From Amoebidium appalachense (lineage: Eukaryota > Ichthyosporea): a stretch of DNA of 64,000 nt. The number at the start of each line of letters is the position of its first letter. Positions within the stretch are counted from its first letter, which is position 1. Both the position numbers and the translations under genes were made by a program. Under the pieces are notes generated by a model. That model made no database searches. It saw nothing but the letters and a program-made list of their open reading frames with translations, and was not told the origin of the DNA. Positions 1 through 30,214 of this stretch are shown here, piece by piece. The DNA is taken from positions 1,798,001 through 1,862,000 of the forward strand of contig CAVNZM010000008.1 in NCBI GenBank assembly GCA_963693365.1. The letters are read 5' to 3'.

Positions 1-509
1 GCTTTTCTCAGAAGGTCGCGCGATATCATTTAGTCTAAAAAGTCAAACTCTAACATTGTATACTTATTATAGGCTGCTTTGATTCCTGGCGGACCAATTG
101 ATAATGATGACGTCGGCTTACGCTGATTGAGTGCTGCTGCTTGGAAACAGAGCCACAGCTGAGATAGTCGACGGTGTAGTCAGTATGTGTGCCAGCAGCA
201 GAGTGACCTATATGTGCACGGAGTGAATGAATAATCGAGTTGTGGGGGCACTCTCAGTAACATTAGGTACCCACGCTCCATTCTTTGCTGTGGGCCTGCC
301 GCTTTCCGTGGGGCTATGCAAATCATATGGATAAAGTAAGGCAAAGATAGAAGAAGTAAGAGGCCCACGGCCATAAAGAATAACACAACAGACAGCCGTT
401 GTTTCTATAGACGAGGCGGCGTGGGAATGGCACCCGACTACAGTGATGGTTGAGTTTGGAGAGAGAGAAGGAAGGAGAGAGGCCTTGGTGCAAAGAAGAA
501 AACATCAGA
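1..509 (+). promoter_or_regulatory. Upstream region of the chromodomain gene
   Basis: This is non-repetitive sequence upstream of the first predicted ATG at 510. A CRE-like TGACGTC lies near 108. I see no protein exon here. The 5' UTR and core promoter probably lie in this stretch, but no start site can be fixed from sequence alone. Confidence 0.35.
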
Positions 510-815
510 ATGTCTAAGTACGATAAACAGGATGTTGTGCAGTAAGTTGGATCTCCCCCCTCCCCAATCCCCACCCGCCCTTCTCACTCCCTTTTTGTCT
601 CTCCCTCTCTTCTCCCCCTCCCATACCTTTCTCCCTCTTCCCCCCCCCCCCCCCTCCCTCCCCCACTCCCTCCCCTACCATCTTTCAGCACTCCCCCGTG
701 TCCATCACCTACACTCTCTCTCTGAGATCCCCAGCCCCTCCCTCCCTCCTCCCGCACACAAGTACCCTGCATTTGCACGCACAGACACGCACAAACACAC
801 GCATACACACACTCA

Positions 816-856
<41 letters not shown>

Positions 857-869
857 CGTTTTCTCTCTC

Positions 870-906
<37 letters not shown>

Positions 907-3471
907 CCCCCCCCCCCCCCCCTCTCCGCCTCTCCCCCGTCTCTCTCTCTCTCTCCCTCTTTCGCTCTCTCCCTCCCTGCATCCGCCTTCTTCTCCCCGT
1001 GCACCTATGTAATCCCTTCTCCCCCCTCCTCCCCCCCCCCTCCCCACACACACACACGTGCCCACCCACCTCGCTTTTGCTTTCCAGATCTTTCTACTCC
1101 CACAGCTATGCTGCTTTGCTTTTCGGGGACAAAGTGGTCGAAGAGGGGAAAACAGGTGGGGAACGCCAAAAACATTTGGTGTAGTTATTCTTGGAAATGC
1201 GGTAATGTTCTTTGCTGCAGAATTAAACATGACCGAGTTGTGCTCGTGAGTGCAGTATGGAACCAACACTACTACACGGCACACACAGCTAAGCAGGGAG
1301 GAAAATGAGGGCGGAAAAAATCAAGGAATTGTCAAGTGGGAGTTGCTGTGTAGATTGGAGGAACATCATGGTCTAGATGGAAAGAGCTAGAGATGACTGG
1401 AAGAGAAGCGAGTGGAAAAAAGGAAAGAAGAGGTGCGTGGGGAGTGGGGGGGGGGGGGGGGGAGGGGGGGCAAGGGAGGATAAGAGAAGGAGAATAAAAG
1501 AAGGGGGATAAGAGAGGGAGGGGGAAAGGGAGCAGCGGTTTGGGGAAGGAAGATAGATATTCTAAGGGTAGAGAACAACTTGATGGTATAAAGGGGAACA
1601 AAAAGTGACGAGAAGAAATATTGGGTATGTCAAATCGGGGAGAGGGCGGAGGTTGGGGGACTGGAGAGGGAGAGGGTGGGGGCGCGGGGAGGTTAGACAA
1701 AGGGCAGAGAGGGGTGAAGGGAGGAAGGGTGGGGGGAATGGGGGGAAAGGGGTGGGGGGGGGGGGGGGGGAGGGAAGGGGGGGGGGGGGGGGGGGGGGAG
1801 AGAGAGAGAGAGAGAGAGGAGACAATGAGATAGAGATGTATTGGTGTGTGGGTGGGAGGGGTGGATCGATGACTGTGGTGCTCTTCGTTATGATAGGATC
1901 CTTCAAGTCAAACGGCATTTTTTCAGTGCATGCATGATCAATTAGATTTATGTTGCTTGGTTTCACATTACCAATTAGAGGCAGGGCACAACTTTGGAAC
2001 TTAACACACACACGGGGGGGGTCCAGAGATGACAGCTTGGGCGAAGAGGAGGAGGAGGAGGAAGGAGAGTACGAGGTGGAGAGGATCGAATACAGAATAT
2101 GGAGTGTACGTGGCCCTGCAATCCCCATATTCCATGTTTGGATGATTCAGCTTTTCGCTTTGATTTTTGTTGTTTGTCCCCACATGGCTTAATGCATTAT
2201 CCCCCCCCCTTCTCCCTCCCTTCCACACACACACACATTTGTATATGAGGTGAATGGGTCGAAACTTGTGTTGCAGTTGATGACTTGGGCCTTCCTGAGA
2301 ATGGGCTCTGCTTATGCAAATTACTTTTGTGTGTGCTTTTCACGATCTGCATTATGTTGCCTGTCGTGAGTGTATACTTTGTCCTCTGTAACACATTCCA
2401 CCTTCCCCCCCCCCCCCCCCCCCCCACTTCCCCCCTCCCCTACCCACCCTCCGGGTTCTGCATCTGCCGAAGTATTAGGTCTATGTTTTCTGTGGACTCG
2501 ACTATAACCCCCCCCCCTCCCCCCCCCCCCCCCCTCTTTTTTTTTTTTCTGTGCTTCCTCATGCTCCTCCGGGCACCTGCTTCTATGTGCACTATTTATA
2601 TGTGCCCCCCCCCCCTCCCCCCCCCGGCCCCTTTCCTTCTCCAAAGACACTGAGCAGCCTTTACCTCTCTTCAACCTCCCACCTGCCTCCCCCCCCCCCC
2701 CCCCCCCCCCCTCCGGGGGGGCACACACACAAACTGTCACCGTTCTCTTACTCCCCCTTTCTCCTCCTCACCTCTTTCATCCCCTACCCTCCTCGTCCGT
2801 CCTCCCTCCCCTCTCTTACACACACACACATCCCACCCACCCACCCCCCTCCCTTTTTCTCGCTCTCTCGCCCTACGTGTGTGTTCCGTCTTTGTGTGCC
2901 TCCACTCCTACTGAGCCTCCCCCCCCCCCCCCCCCCCCTCCTGCCTGCCCACCCGCCGCAACTGCCCACCGGCGCTCTACCCCACAATTTCTTTTTACTA
3001 GATCGTAAATTGATATTAACATGCCTCGCCTCCCACCACACACGCTTCGTATCCTGCCCCCTACAAGAAGAACCATCTCTGGTTTGCATAATGCACTCTT
3101 CCTTCCCTTCCACACCATGCATGTATTTTATTCTCTTATGCCGGTTGCTCGGCCCCGTTTTTCATGCTTCTCAAAAATATTCTTCACTGCTCTCTGATCA
3201 TTCTCTCTCTTTTTTTGGGTTTGAAGAAATTTTCATCACGAACCTGAAAACCATGTTGTCAGTTTAAAGAAACTCGATGATTGTTTTTTTTCATCTTCAC
3301 TTTTTTTAAGGGGTTTTTATGTGCCATCGAAAGCTGATGTGTGTTGTTGCTTACAGTCACAGGACCAAAAGATGCTGTATTGCATCAAGTGGAAGGGCTT
3401 TCCAGAAGAGAACAACACCTTCGAGCCAAAGGAAAACCTCTCAGAGGCCCTGCAGGCTATATGCGATGTAC

Positions 3472-3563
<92 letters not shown>

Positions 3564-3567
3564 TGTG

Positions 3568-3647
<80 letters not shown>

Positions 3648-5513
3648 CGTGCGTGCGCACGTGTGTGTTCATGGGTGTAGATGTGTATGTGTGTCCCTGT
3701 GCGTGAGTGCGTGCGTGCATGTGTGTACATGCTTTTTTTTTATGTGTGTGTGTGTGTGTGTTGGGGGGGGGGGGGGGGAAGGTGTGCGCGCGTGTTGTGT
3801 CTGGAAAAGGGTAGAGAGAGAGCGAGAGAGGGAGAGGGGGAGCGGGAGCGGGGGGAAGGGAAACAGAGCAAGAGAGAAGAAAAAGGAAGAGGGACAGGGA
3901 GGCAAAGAACTTGAGTGTGTGGGGGGAGGTGAGGTTGAATGGTTGTTAGGGGAGCTCGGCAGTGGAGTTTTCTTTTAACGGCTGATGACAACGAGTTGTA
4001 AGGAGTGAAGGGGAGGGAGGAGGGAGGGATGAAGAGCAGCCTGTATGTGTACAGTAATTTGCCTAAAACGGCCACCCTTTCGCACCATGTACGGGCGGTG
4101 ACTAGAGAACTATAGAAGTATACTATACGAAAAAAAACAAAAAAGAACACTATAAATAAGAAAAATACTAAATCTTTTATTTCTACTAAGCATGTACATA
4201 TGTAGAGCTGCATATAAGTATGTTTTTTTGCTTGCGACGCCGATGATGAATTCTGGTGGTAAATTTTTGATCTGTGGTAAATCGGCCACCCCGGGCGGGA
4301 ATCGGTCAGATTCGGCCAAATTGGCAGTCCAGATTCCTCAGTCTTAAAAAGGTTGACAAAACGTCCTTGTAGGCGGTGTCGCTCTCATAGGTTTCGCAGC
4401 GCAAGCGCTTTCTTAATATCGCTGGAAAGGTAAGGAAAAATGCTTTCTAGAGGTACCCTGCACTTTAGGCTAGCGCGATTCTTGCGATACTAGCGATTGA
4501 AATCCAAAAGGTGGCCGAATTAACACGCTGACCGATTTAGGCAATTTACTGTAGTGCTAGTCACTCCACTTAGGACAGATGGTTTGCCTGCGTGTTTGTG
4601 TGTCTTTATTTTGGTTTAGCCTTTGTACATGTCTGTGCCTGTGTCTGAATATTTTATCCCTCTGCCCCTCCCCCTACCCCCCCCCCCCGGTTCCCCCTCT
4701 TTCCTCCTTGCCTCTCCCCCTCCCCCCCCCCCCCCTCCCCCCCCCCCCCCCCCCCCCCCCCGCCGCCGCCGGGAGCGTCGTATATACGCGGGCGAAGGGG
4801 TCGAAACTCAGACGCAAATGATGACTTGGGTCCTCCCTGAGGATGGGCTCTGCTTATGACACATACTGTGCACATGGCTGATGTTGCATACTTGAATGTT
4901 AGCTTTGCATGTGTCCTGCACCATGCTTCTCGTCGTGTATGCGTACTTCGTACCGTGTTCCGCATTCAAACTCCCCCCCCCCCCCCCCCCCGCCGGGCCG
5001 CCGCCGCCGCCGCTCCACCCCCCTCTCTCCCCCCCCCCCCCCCCCCCCCCTCCCCTCTCCCCAAGGGATTTCACCGAAGCCTGCATGTACAGATACGTTC
5101 GTTGTGACATTACCAGAGCCCATTGTATCTATTGGTCGTCTCTGGGCATGTTTTTCCATCTCAATGGATTTTATGTGCTACTCAGCTTTGACACCAAGTA
5201 TTGGGGTAACTTGGTGGGTATGAATTGACTGTGGGGTAACTTAACAGGAAGTGGAGGAGAGGAAAGTTATGAAGAAGGTGGTGACGCACAAGGTATGTGT
5301 GGTATGGGTGGTGTTCGTGTTATGTGTGGTATTTGAGCAATGTGTGGCATGTGGGGGAGGTTTCGTGGCATGTGTGTTATGGCGAAATCTAAAATATGCA
5401 GATGCCCTGTTGCGTTTATGATCTTGGCAAGAATGTGTGTTGCAGATTGTTTTTTTCGACTAGGGGGCCCCTCCGTCTATCTATCTTTCCCTACACTTTC
5501 CGTACACAAAAAA

Positions 5514-5545
<32 letters not shown>

Positions 5546-5691
5546 GGGGGGGGGGGGGGGGGGGGGGGTCTAGAAGTAGAAGACTGGAGCTGTGTGCTTC
5601 GTGTATGTGGAGTGGTGAGAGTTTTTTTTTTTTTTTTTTTTTTTTTGGGGGGGGGGGGGGGGGGCTTTCTTTTTTTTTTTTTTTTGGGGGG

Positions 5692-5723
<32 letters not shown>

Positions 5724-6116
5724 GCTGAATAGGAGGAAAAGATAGTTCGGAGGAATAGGGAGGTGGAGAGGAAGGGATATGGGGGAAGCACCACACAACA
5801 CGCACACATACGTGCACACGACACACACAAATCTGCGTATGGACGCGCATGTGCACACGAACACGCACACAGAGCACACACGCATGTACTACACATGCTC
5901 AAGCACCACTCACAACACACATACCTTTACTGCATATATGTGCGTGCGCGCACACACACACACACACACACCCCTCCCCCCCCCCCCCCCCCCCCCCCCC
6001 CCCCGCCCGTTCTCCCTCTCTCTCTCTTCCTCCTTCCCCGAGTATTCCTCTCCCTCTCCCTCTCTCTCTCCGCCTCTTCCACACAGCAGAGAGAGAGACA
6101 GACACACGTGCGCGCG

Positions 6117-6206
<90 letters not shown>

Positions 6207-6397
6207 ACACCACTCTCACTGCCATCCTCGTGACAAGGCAAGAGTTGTTAGTAGAGAACAACAACTTCGGAAGCAACACTTTGCTTACAAACCACACACA
6301 CTCCCTTGGGTTCCAACAAGGGAAAATGCCACTCCCCTCCCCTCGCCCCTACTCACACACACAGACGCACACACACACAAACACACACACACACACA

Positions 6398-6453
<56 letters not shown>

Positions 6454-7441
6454 TCTCTCTCTCTCTCTCACCCCCCTCCCCCTGTGTTGTCCGTCGTTCA
6501 AGGATACTCCGTACTCTGTAACGCAATCTAACCCCTTGGGCCCCAGCCCCCCCCCCCCCCCCCTCCCCCCCCTTCTCCCTCTCCCTTCCTGCACACATTG
6601 ACTTTTTCTTCCTTTCCTTCTACAGCCAGCATCCGCAGGCAGAGGTACACGAGGCATCAAATACTTTGTGGTGTGGGATGGGGAGGAGGGATCCGGGTCA
6701 GATGGGGAGGACATATACTCTCAGGATGAAAGGGATATCCCTGAAGCCTTATTGGATGATTACTGGAGGAGGGCAAAGTTTTTGAAGGGCGCTGCGAGGG
6801 GTAAGATATTGGTGAAAGAGAGGAGGGATAGCATTAGAAGGAAAAGAAGGGAGGAGTATGAGAAGGAGGTGAGTGATGAGGAAGAGAGTCCAAGAAAAAA
6901 GATGAAAAGGGAGGAGGAGAGAAGGAAGGAGGAAAGACCAAAGAAAAAAAAATCGAGGTTGGATGTTGATAGTGAGGTAGAGCACTTGAGACGGGCGCTC
7001 GAAGGGGAATCGGATGAACCTAAAAAGGAAATCGGATTGGGGAGGAAGGATAAGGATAATAGGAGTGATAGGAGGGATGGGGAGAGAGGGAGGAAAGAAG
7101 AGGAGGAGAAGAAAAAGAAGAAGAAGAAGAGGGTGGATGATGAAAACGGGAGGGAAAAGGGAAGGAGAGAGGATGAGAAAACATTCGCGAAAGAAGATGG
7201 GATTAAGCGGAAAAAGGAATATACAGACACAGATGCACGAACAAAGGAAAAGCGAAAGAATGATGAATCGACTGAACGAAAACGCGAAAAGAATGAAGGG
7301 GAAACGGGGATGGAAAAGGGTAGCAAGAAGAACGTTTGTTTAGAATGCAAGGGAAAGGCGAGCCCCTTTTTTATTAACTGGTGTTCTGAGGAATGCCGGT
7401 GGGCGTATTTGGAAAAATTGACTGAAACGATACTCCATTGA
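510..7441 (+). CDS. Chromodomain protein with C-terminal Cys4 finger (4 exons)
   Basis: Exons 510-541, 2027-2105, 3357-3467 and 6626-7441 close in phase to give 345 residues. Residues about 25-74 form a chromodomain: EYEVERI, then YCIKWKGF, then a ten-residue step to FEPKENL. The aromatic-cage positions (Y26, W49 and the aromatic in NTFEP) are present, so binding of a methyl-lysine histone tail is likely. Residues about 85-123 (KYFVVWDG ... IPEALLDDYW) look like a second, diverged chromo-like fold. A long Lys/Glu-rich stretch with nuclear-localisation-like basic runs follows. The last 35 residues hold C312-X2-C315-X11-C327-X3-C331, a small zinc finger of unassigned type. The exon 1 start (MSKYDKQDVV) is the least certain part; exons 2-4 are strongly supported. 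The acceptor of exon 3 could also lie 6 nt further on (TCACAG). A possible AATAAA is at 7617-7622. Inference: a nuclear chromatin reader, HP1- or CDY-like only in the broad sense. Confidence 0.8.
2252..2402 (+). repeat. Diverged copy of the poly-C-tailed SINE-like family
   Basis: The GGGTCGAAACT box, the TTGATGACTTGGGCC segment and GGGCTCTGCTTATG occur in the same order as in the better copies at 4772 and 43562. The copy ends at a poly-C run (2405-2425). It lies in intron 2 of the chromodomain gene, in the sense direction. Confidence 0.6.
3472..3645. repeat. (GT)n microsatellite abutting a 5' splice site
   Basis: A run of about 85 GT units with few interruptions begins 4 nt after the donor of chromodomain exon 3 (exon end 3467). 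Confidence 0.95.
4052..4551. mobile_element. MITE, Tc1/mariner-like termini
   Basis: The left end reads CAGTAATTTGCCTAAAACGG. The reverse complement of the right end reads CAGTAAATTGCCTAAATCGG, giving terminal inverted repeats of about 20 bp with two mismatches. Both ends abut a TA dinucleotide (4050-4051 and 4552-4553), as expected from TA-target elements. GGCCACC blocks near both ends lie in inverted orientation. There is no transposase frame, so this is a 500-bp non-autonomous element in intron 3 of the chromodomain gene. Confidence 0.7.
4772..4971 (+). repeat. SINE-like family copy ending in poly-C
   Basis: This copy is about 200 bp and closely matches 43562-43812 and the reverse complement of 13115-13380. 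It holds GGGGTCGAAACTC, which resembles a pol III B box, and ends ...GTGTTCCGCATTCAAAC followed by poly-C. It lies in intron 3 of the chromodomain gene, sense orientation. Confidence 0.8.
6120..6204. repeat. (CA)n microsatellite
   Basis: About 40 CA units follow a short (CG)n tract. A (TA)n run at 6416-6451 lies 0.2 kb downstream. Both are in intron 3 of the chromodomain gene, upstream of exon 4. Confidence 0.95.
6481..6550 (+). repeat. Degenerate 3' end of the SINE-like family
   Basis: The order TTGTCCGTCGTTC ... ATACTCCGTACTCTGTAACGC matches the 3' third of the copy at 2252. It is again followed, after a short spacer, by a poly-C run (6548-6563). Short and diverged. Confidence 0.4.
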
Positions 7442-8250
7442 ATTTGTCGATTACTCGGCTAGATAGGGCAATTGAAATGAAATTCAGACTTTTTAGTTAT
7501 GATGTGGGTCTGGACCTGCTAGTTGTGTCCTATTATAAGTGATCACATAAATGATTACGATTACTGAGTATAGAGCATAAAATCCTTCCGTATGAGAAAT
7601 ACTTGTGCTTTAATATAATAAATGCTCGGTTCGAATGCGACACCTATAACTGCATTTCGAGGGTGCGTGTTTGGTTGCGGAGGGGGGGGAGGGGGGGGGG
7701 GGGGGGGGGGGGGGGGACATGCTCTTTGCAGATTCAGTGGTGCATATACATGCCAGGACCTACAAATTGAATACATTTATGCGCTGCACGTGCACGCACA
7801 CATTATCACATGGCTGGCAAGTAGATGCATGTGTACACCATAGACGTATGATATACTAGTTGGATCATCCACATTTACATGCACGCATTGCACACATGCA
7901 CTGTATGTACACAGAACACACACACACACTGCAGCCACACACACACATGCATGTGCCAGCCCCGTACAAACAAACACGCATGCACATGTGTCCTGATTTT
8001 CACCCCTAACACTTCGTGCCATGCATGTGGCCCATTATACATATGTTATCCTTTAGATGACGTGCACGCGAAGACCGGGAGAGTACTAAAAGTCATAACT
8101 GAATGTATCCAATGATATGGCAGCCACTGCACCTTCAGATCCCCCCAGAGCAGTCGATACTGAAAGCCAGAAGTGTGTCCGTTAACAAATTGCGCATGCA
8201 TGTACATGTCACGGTCTTTCTTAGTCCAGATCTCGGCCTCCTCCCCCCTC

Positions 8251-8282
<32 letters not shown>

Positions 8283-8622
8283 ACCCACCCACCCACCCAC
8301 CCACCCTCTTTCCTTTCCCTTTTCCCAAGGCTCGGAGCATTGTGTGGAATATAGATTTCGCACCCGCTGATCATGAATATTTATTTCTTCGGCCGAGTGG
8401 TGGTGGTGGTAGTATATTGGTGAGTATGTAGTGTGTTTGTGTGTGCCCGCGCCCGTGTGTGCACGGACATGTGTGTGGTGGTGGTGGTGGTGGTGTGTCT
8501 CCGGGGGCCGGGGGGGGGGGGGATGTGCGCGCTAGGGTTGGAAAAATGGAGGAGACAACAAAGAGCAACAACAAAAACGTCACAAAAATGAGAAACCCCA
8601 AATCAAACAATTTAAGAGTGCA

Positions 8623-8666
<44 letters not shown>

Positions 8667-9722
8667 TTCGTGCAACGGATGACCGATTTCGATACGGTGA
8701 TGACATTCACTACAGTTTTACCTTACGAGCTCGATCAAAAAGACCATTTCACACACCAGCCACGTGCACACCGAGCTGTAAACAAACCTTTATCTGCATG
8801 TGGCTCAACCACTGTGACACCGTGCAAGGTGTGTGGGCCCAACCCATAGGCATAATTTACTCGTATTGAATGTGCAGCATGCATTCTCTTGAGTCTCTGG
8901 GCGATATCATACACTTATAACTGCCAGGTATCAAGATAAACGAAGCAAAAGCAGTAGGATTTTTGTTACAATAATAGCCAGTTATCACCAAGGTTGTGTT
9001 GTGTGGTCGAAATGCATCCCCCCCTCCCCCCCCCATCTCTCCCCCCGCCTTATCTCCCCCCCCTCTGCTCCATATAAGGGGTGCAATAGGGACTGCTCAT
9101 TGGTCCTTCTTAGTTTCCTCTGGCGCTTCTGCACTTTCGGATCTGCAGAGGAATGCAAGGAATTTGTCACTGGTGGAATGTGTTTACTCGAGGGAAACTG
9201 GTGCGATACGGAAAGATTCTACACCAAAAGTAACACCATCCGTTGGTTTGTGCACAGGGATACCAAATACGATGTATGTTTGTGTGTGTCGGTTAATGGG
9301 TGGGTGGGTGGGTGGGTGGATAGGAGGGGGGGGGGGGGGGCCAAAAACTACGGAACAGAGATTCACCAAGGAACCACGGGGATGGAGGTCTAACAATATA
9401 CATGTATGCCATGTAAGGGGACAGAGGAAGAGGACAGGAGAGGTAACAAGAGACACAAGAGCAACAGTTCACATTGCGCGTCTGGCCACAATTGTGATGG
9501 CACTTACATACACGTATGCGGGTCGGCAGGGTTGCGCATGCTCGCCTTCCGAATGCCTCCATGTGAAACAGAAAACACGTAACTCGTGTGTTACTATGTA
9601 CCTCCACCCACCTTCTACCTTTTAGCAAATGTGTTTCTAGATACCCCCCACCCACCTACCAAACAAGACATTTCATGCGCATGCATATGTGCTAACACCA
9701 CCCATCTTCGAAATAAAGCATT
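7442..9722. other. Convergent intergenic region
   Basis: This region lies between the 3' ends of the chromodomain gene (+) and malectin (-). It holds the 3' UTRs, poly-G runs at 7680-7717 and 8624-8665, a poly-C run at 8252-8281 and CACC/GGTG repeats. Open frames near 9000-9390 have no family match or splice-site support. I see no gene. Confidence 0.6.
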
Positions 9723-17763
<8,041 letters not shown>

Positions 17764-18081
17764 TCTTCCCTGAAGAGCACCTGAAAAAAAAAATGAAAAA
17801 AATAAAAAAGAACAAACTCAAAACCTTCAAAACTTTGTGTGATCCGCGAGGGGCCTTCAAATTTTTTTTGAGAAAAAGCTGAGAGGCGTCGTTGATTGGC
17901 TAAATCCGCACCAAACAGTTGTAACCAATCCGTATTCACCATGTAAACCTATATATGGCTAATACCCAATTTACATAAACCTGCACGGTGCGCACGGTTT
18001 CCCGGCCGCCGTGCATGTCAGTGACACAGGAGGAGGAGAATATCAGGCAGGGCATCTGCCTGTAGAACAATAGTTGGAAAA
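17764..18081. promoter_or_regulatory. Bidirectional promoter, malectin / PHD-MYND gene
   Basis: Only 318 bp separate the two start codons, which face away from each other. The stretch is free of the repeats that fill the introns. It holds CCAAT boxes in both orientations (GATTGGCT near 17894 and ACCAATCC near 17923) and a TATATATGG near 17951. One shared divergent promoter is the simplest reading. Confidence 0.6.
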
Positions 18082-24024
<5,943 letters not shown>

Positions 24025-24479
24025 GGGGGGTTTATCTTTTGAGAATGGAAGTAGAGTATTGGGGATACGGGTCGGTGAGTAGGTTGTGTGCTTGTTATGT
24101 ATAATTAATTAGTGGAATGAATGATCGTATTTATTAGTCTCTATCTTTCGATGGCATTGATTCCTGTGTAGATCCACCAGAAATTATTTAAGTTATGTGA
24201 CGCGCAAATGTACTTTGTTCGATCAAATGACTTAAAGTGGCATGCAAATGTAGTCAATGACATCGACACACACGTGCACACCAAGAATAACAAACACGCA
24301 CACCCACACGCATCAGCCATGCACCAGGTTCGTGTGCTCCAGATCCCTGGCCATGGCTCGACCGGTCTGGTGCTTTGAACGTTACATCTGCAGGCAAACG
24401 ATGAGAACTAAAATCTGTACAGTAATCTGGCTGATGTCCGTTTTGGCGTCCATGTACATGTACCGCACATTTGCACTCC

Positions 24480-24512
<33 letters not shown>

Positions 24513-25923
24513 CGCTGGAACTGGCCCTAGGAGAACTTCAGGGGCTCTGCTTATGATCCCTGCTGCATTGCGCACGCTACCGTGTATGCTAGCGCTTAGG
24601 TGACTTGCGTTGTCCGTTGTTATTATGTGCACTTAGGTGACTTGCGTTGTCCGTTGTTATTATGTGCACTTCGTACCCTGTATGTAGCGCTTTCCAACAA
24701 CCCCCTCGCAGGAACATGTGCATGCAACACGCCCGGCCCTCGATTCAGGCTGAAAGTTTCTGCGTTTACGCACATGACATGCTAAGACTTCAAAATGGAA
24801 AGAACTTCTTTCAGAGTCCTACTAGTATCATGCACGTGCCGCCCTCATGTGCATGCCAGCGGTGGCAATGAAGTGCATGCTGCCCCTTCTGGGTACTAGC
24901 CTGCAATCGGTTGTTCAAACATGTGTCGTTGTGTGTTGGACTTCTCTGGCGCAGTGTTCGTGTTTGTGCAAGCAGACTTGTGTATTTGTTTTCAAGTGCA
25001 TGTGTGTGTACACGCTTGTGATGGAGGGGAGAGGGGGGGGGGGGGGGGGGGGGGGTTGAACGGGTCACTTGCATTTGGCATGGCAGATTGTGCCGTTGTG
25101 ATTGCCTTAGAGATATCTACTGTACATTTGTTTGTTCCGGTTGTCTAGTCAGCTTTTGCCCAGCCAACTCCATATCTCCCGCGGTATCTTCAAGTTAACC
25201 GCACCTCACGGCCGTGCGACAGCTATGCATGTCCAAAAAACCAAAAAGAGTGGGGATAAACACTAATACTGTACAGTTTGGTTATTTCTTACAAGAAATA
25301 TAAAACGGAACGTAAAACCTGACCAACTTGAACTGCCACAAGACTTCACAAAACTGTCGATGATGTGAAGTGTGCGTGTGTGTGTGTGTGTGCGCGCGCG
25401 CACGCGTGTGCGCGCGCGCGCGCGTGTGTGTGTGGTGTGTGGTGTGATTGCCATTATGCATCTGTGGTGTGAGTGTGGGTGTTTGCATCACGCGGGCAAT
25501 AATGTTGTCATCTGTATCGCAGCCATGCATGCCAGCGTGTATCAAAGAGAATCACGTACCTGTCCATTCTAATATTTGAAAAGGGTGTCAGCCAGCAAAA
25601 AAGTTTCTAATCTAAAAAAATGGGAAAGCGATATTCGCGCATTTTTAACTTAATTCAGCCATGACCACTGTCTTCATCAGCTCTCGAAATCAAGGGGCTA
25701 TCCCTGCTTCAATAGTCCTAATTTATAAGAATTCCCCTCTAGGGGTCAGAGAAGGGGGGAAAAGAAGAAAAAGCAAAAAATCAAAAAAATCTTCTGTCCG
25801 AACAACTATATTAGGCCTAAAATTTCGGCGCAAAACACCATGTCCCGCTCTTCGCCGCAACCACATCCTCCCTCCACTCCTCCATTCCCCCATTCCTTGC
25901 ATTCCACACATTCCACTCTCCCC
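24025..25923. other. Convergent intergenic region
   Basis: This lies between the ends of the PHD-MYND gene (+) and the MFS transporter (-). It contains a diverged SINE-like copy (24518-24703), a poly-G run (25034-25055), a GC/GT repeat (25372-25446) and otherwise ordinary unique sequence. I see no gene. Confidence 0.6.
24518..24703 (+). repeat. Diverged SINE-like copy with internal 37-bp duplication
   Basis: It keeps GGGCTCTGCTTATG and the GTGCACTTCGTACC ... CTTTCCAAC 3' end. A 37-bp unit (CTTAGGTGACTTGCGTTGTC ...) is repeated exactly twice at about 24595-24669. Confidence 0.5.

Positions 25924-30214
<4,291 letters not shown>

Noticed and set aside
1088-1152. Possible exon SFYSHSYAALLFGDKVVEEG between chromodomain exons 1 and 2
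   Set aside because: It follows a good CAG acceptor and looks protein-like, but has only a weak donor in the wrong phase; joining 541 to 2027 gives a proper chromodomain start instead.
3472-3720. Long HTHTHT / VCVCVC open frames here and at many other sites
   Set aside because: They are translations of (CA)n/(GT)n microsatellites on both strands, with no codon bias, splice logic or family.
9001-9393. Plus-strand frame with Cys and Trp residues near 9070-9290
   Set aside because: No plausible acceptor or donor pair, no family match, and it lies in the 3' flank of malectin.
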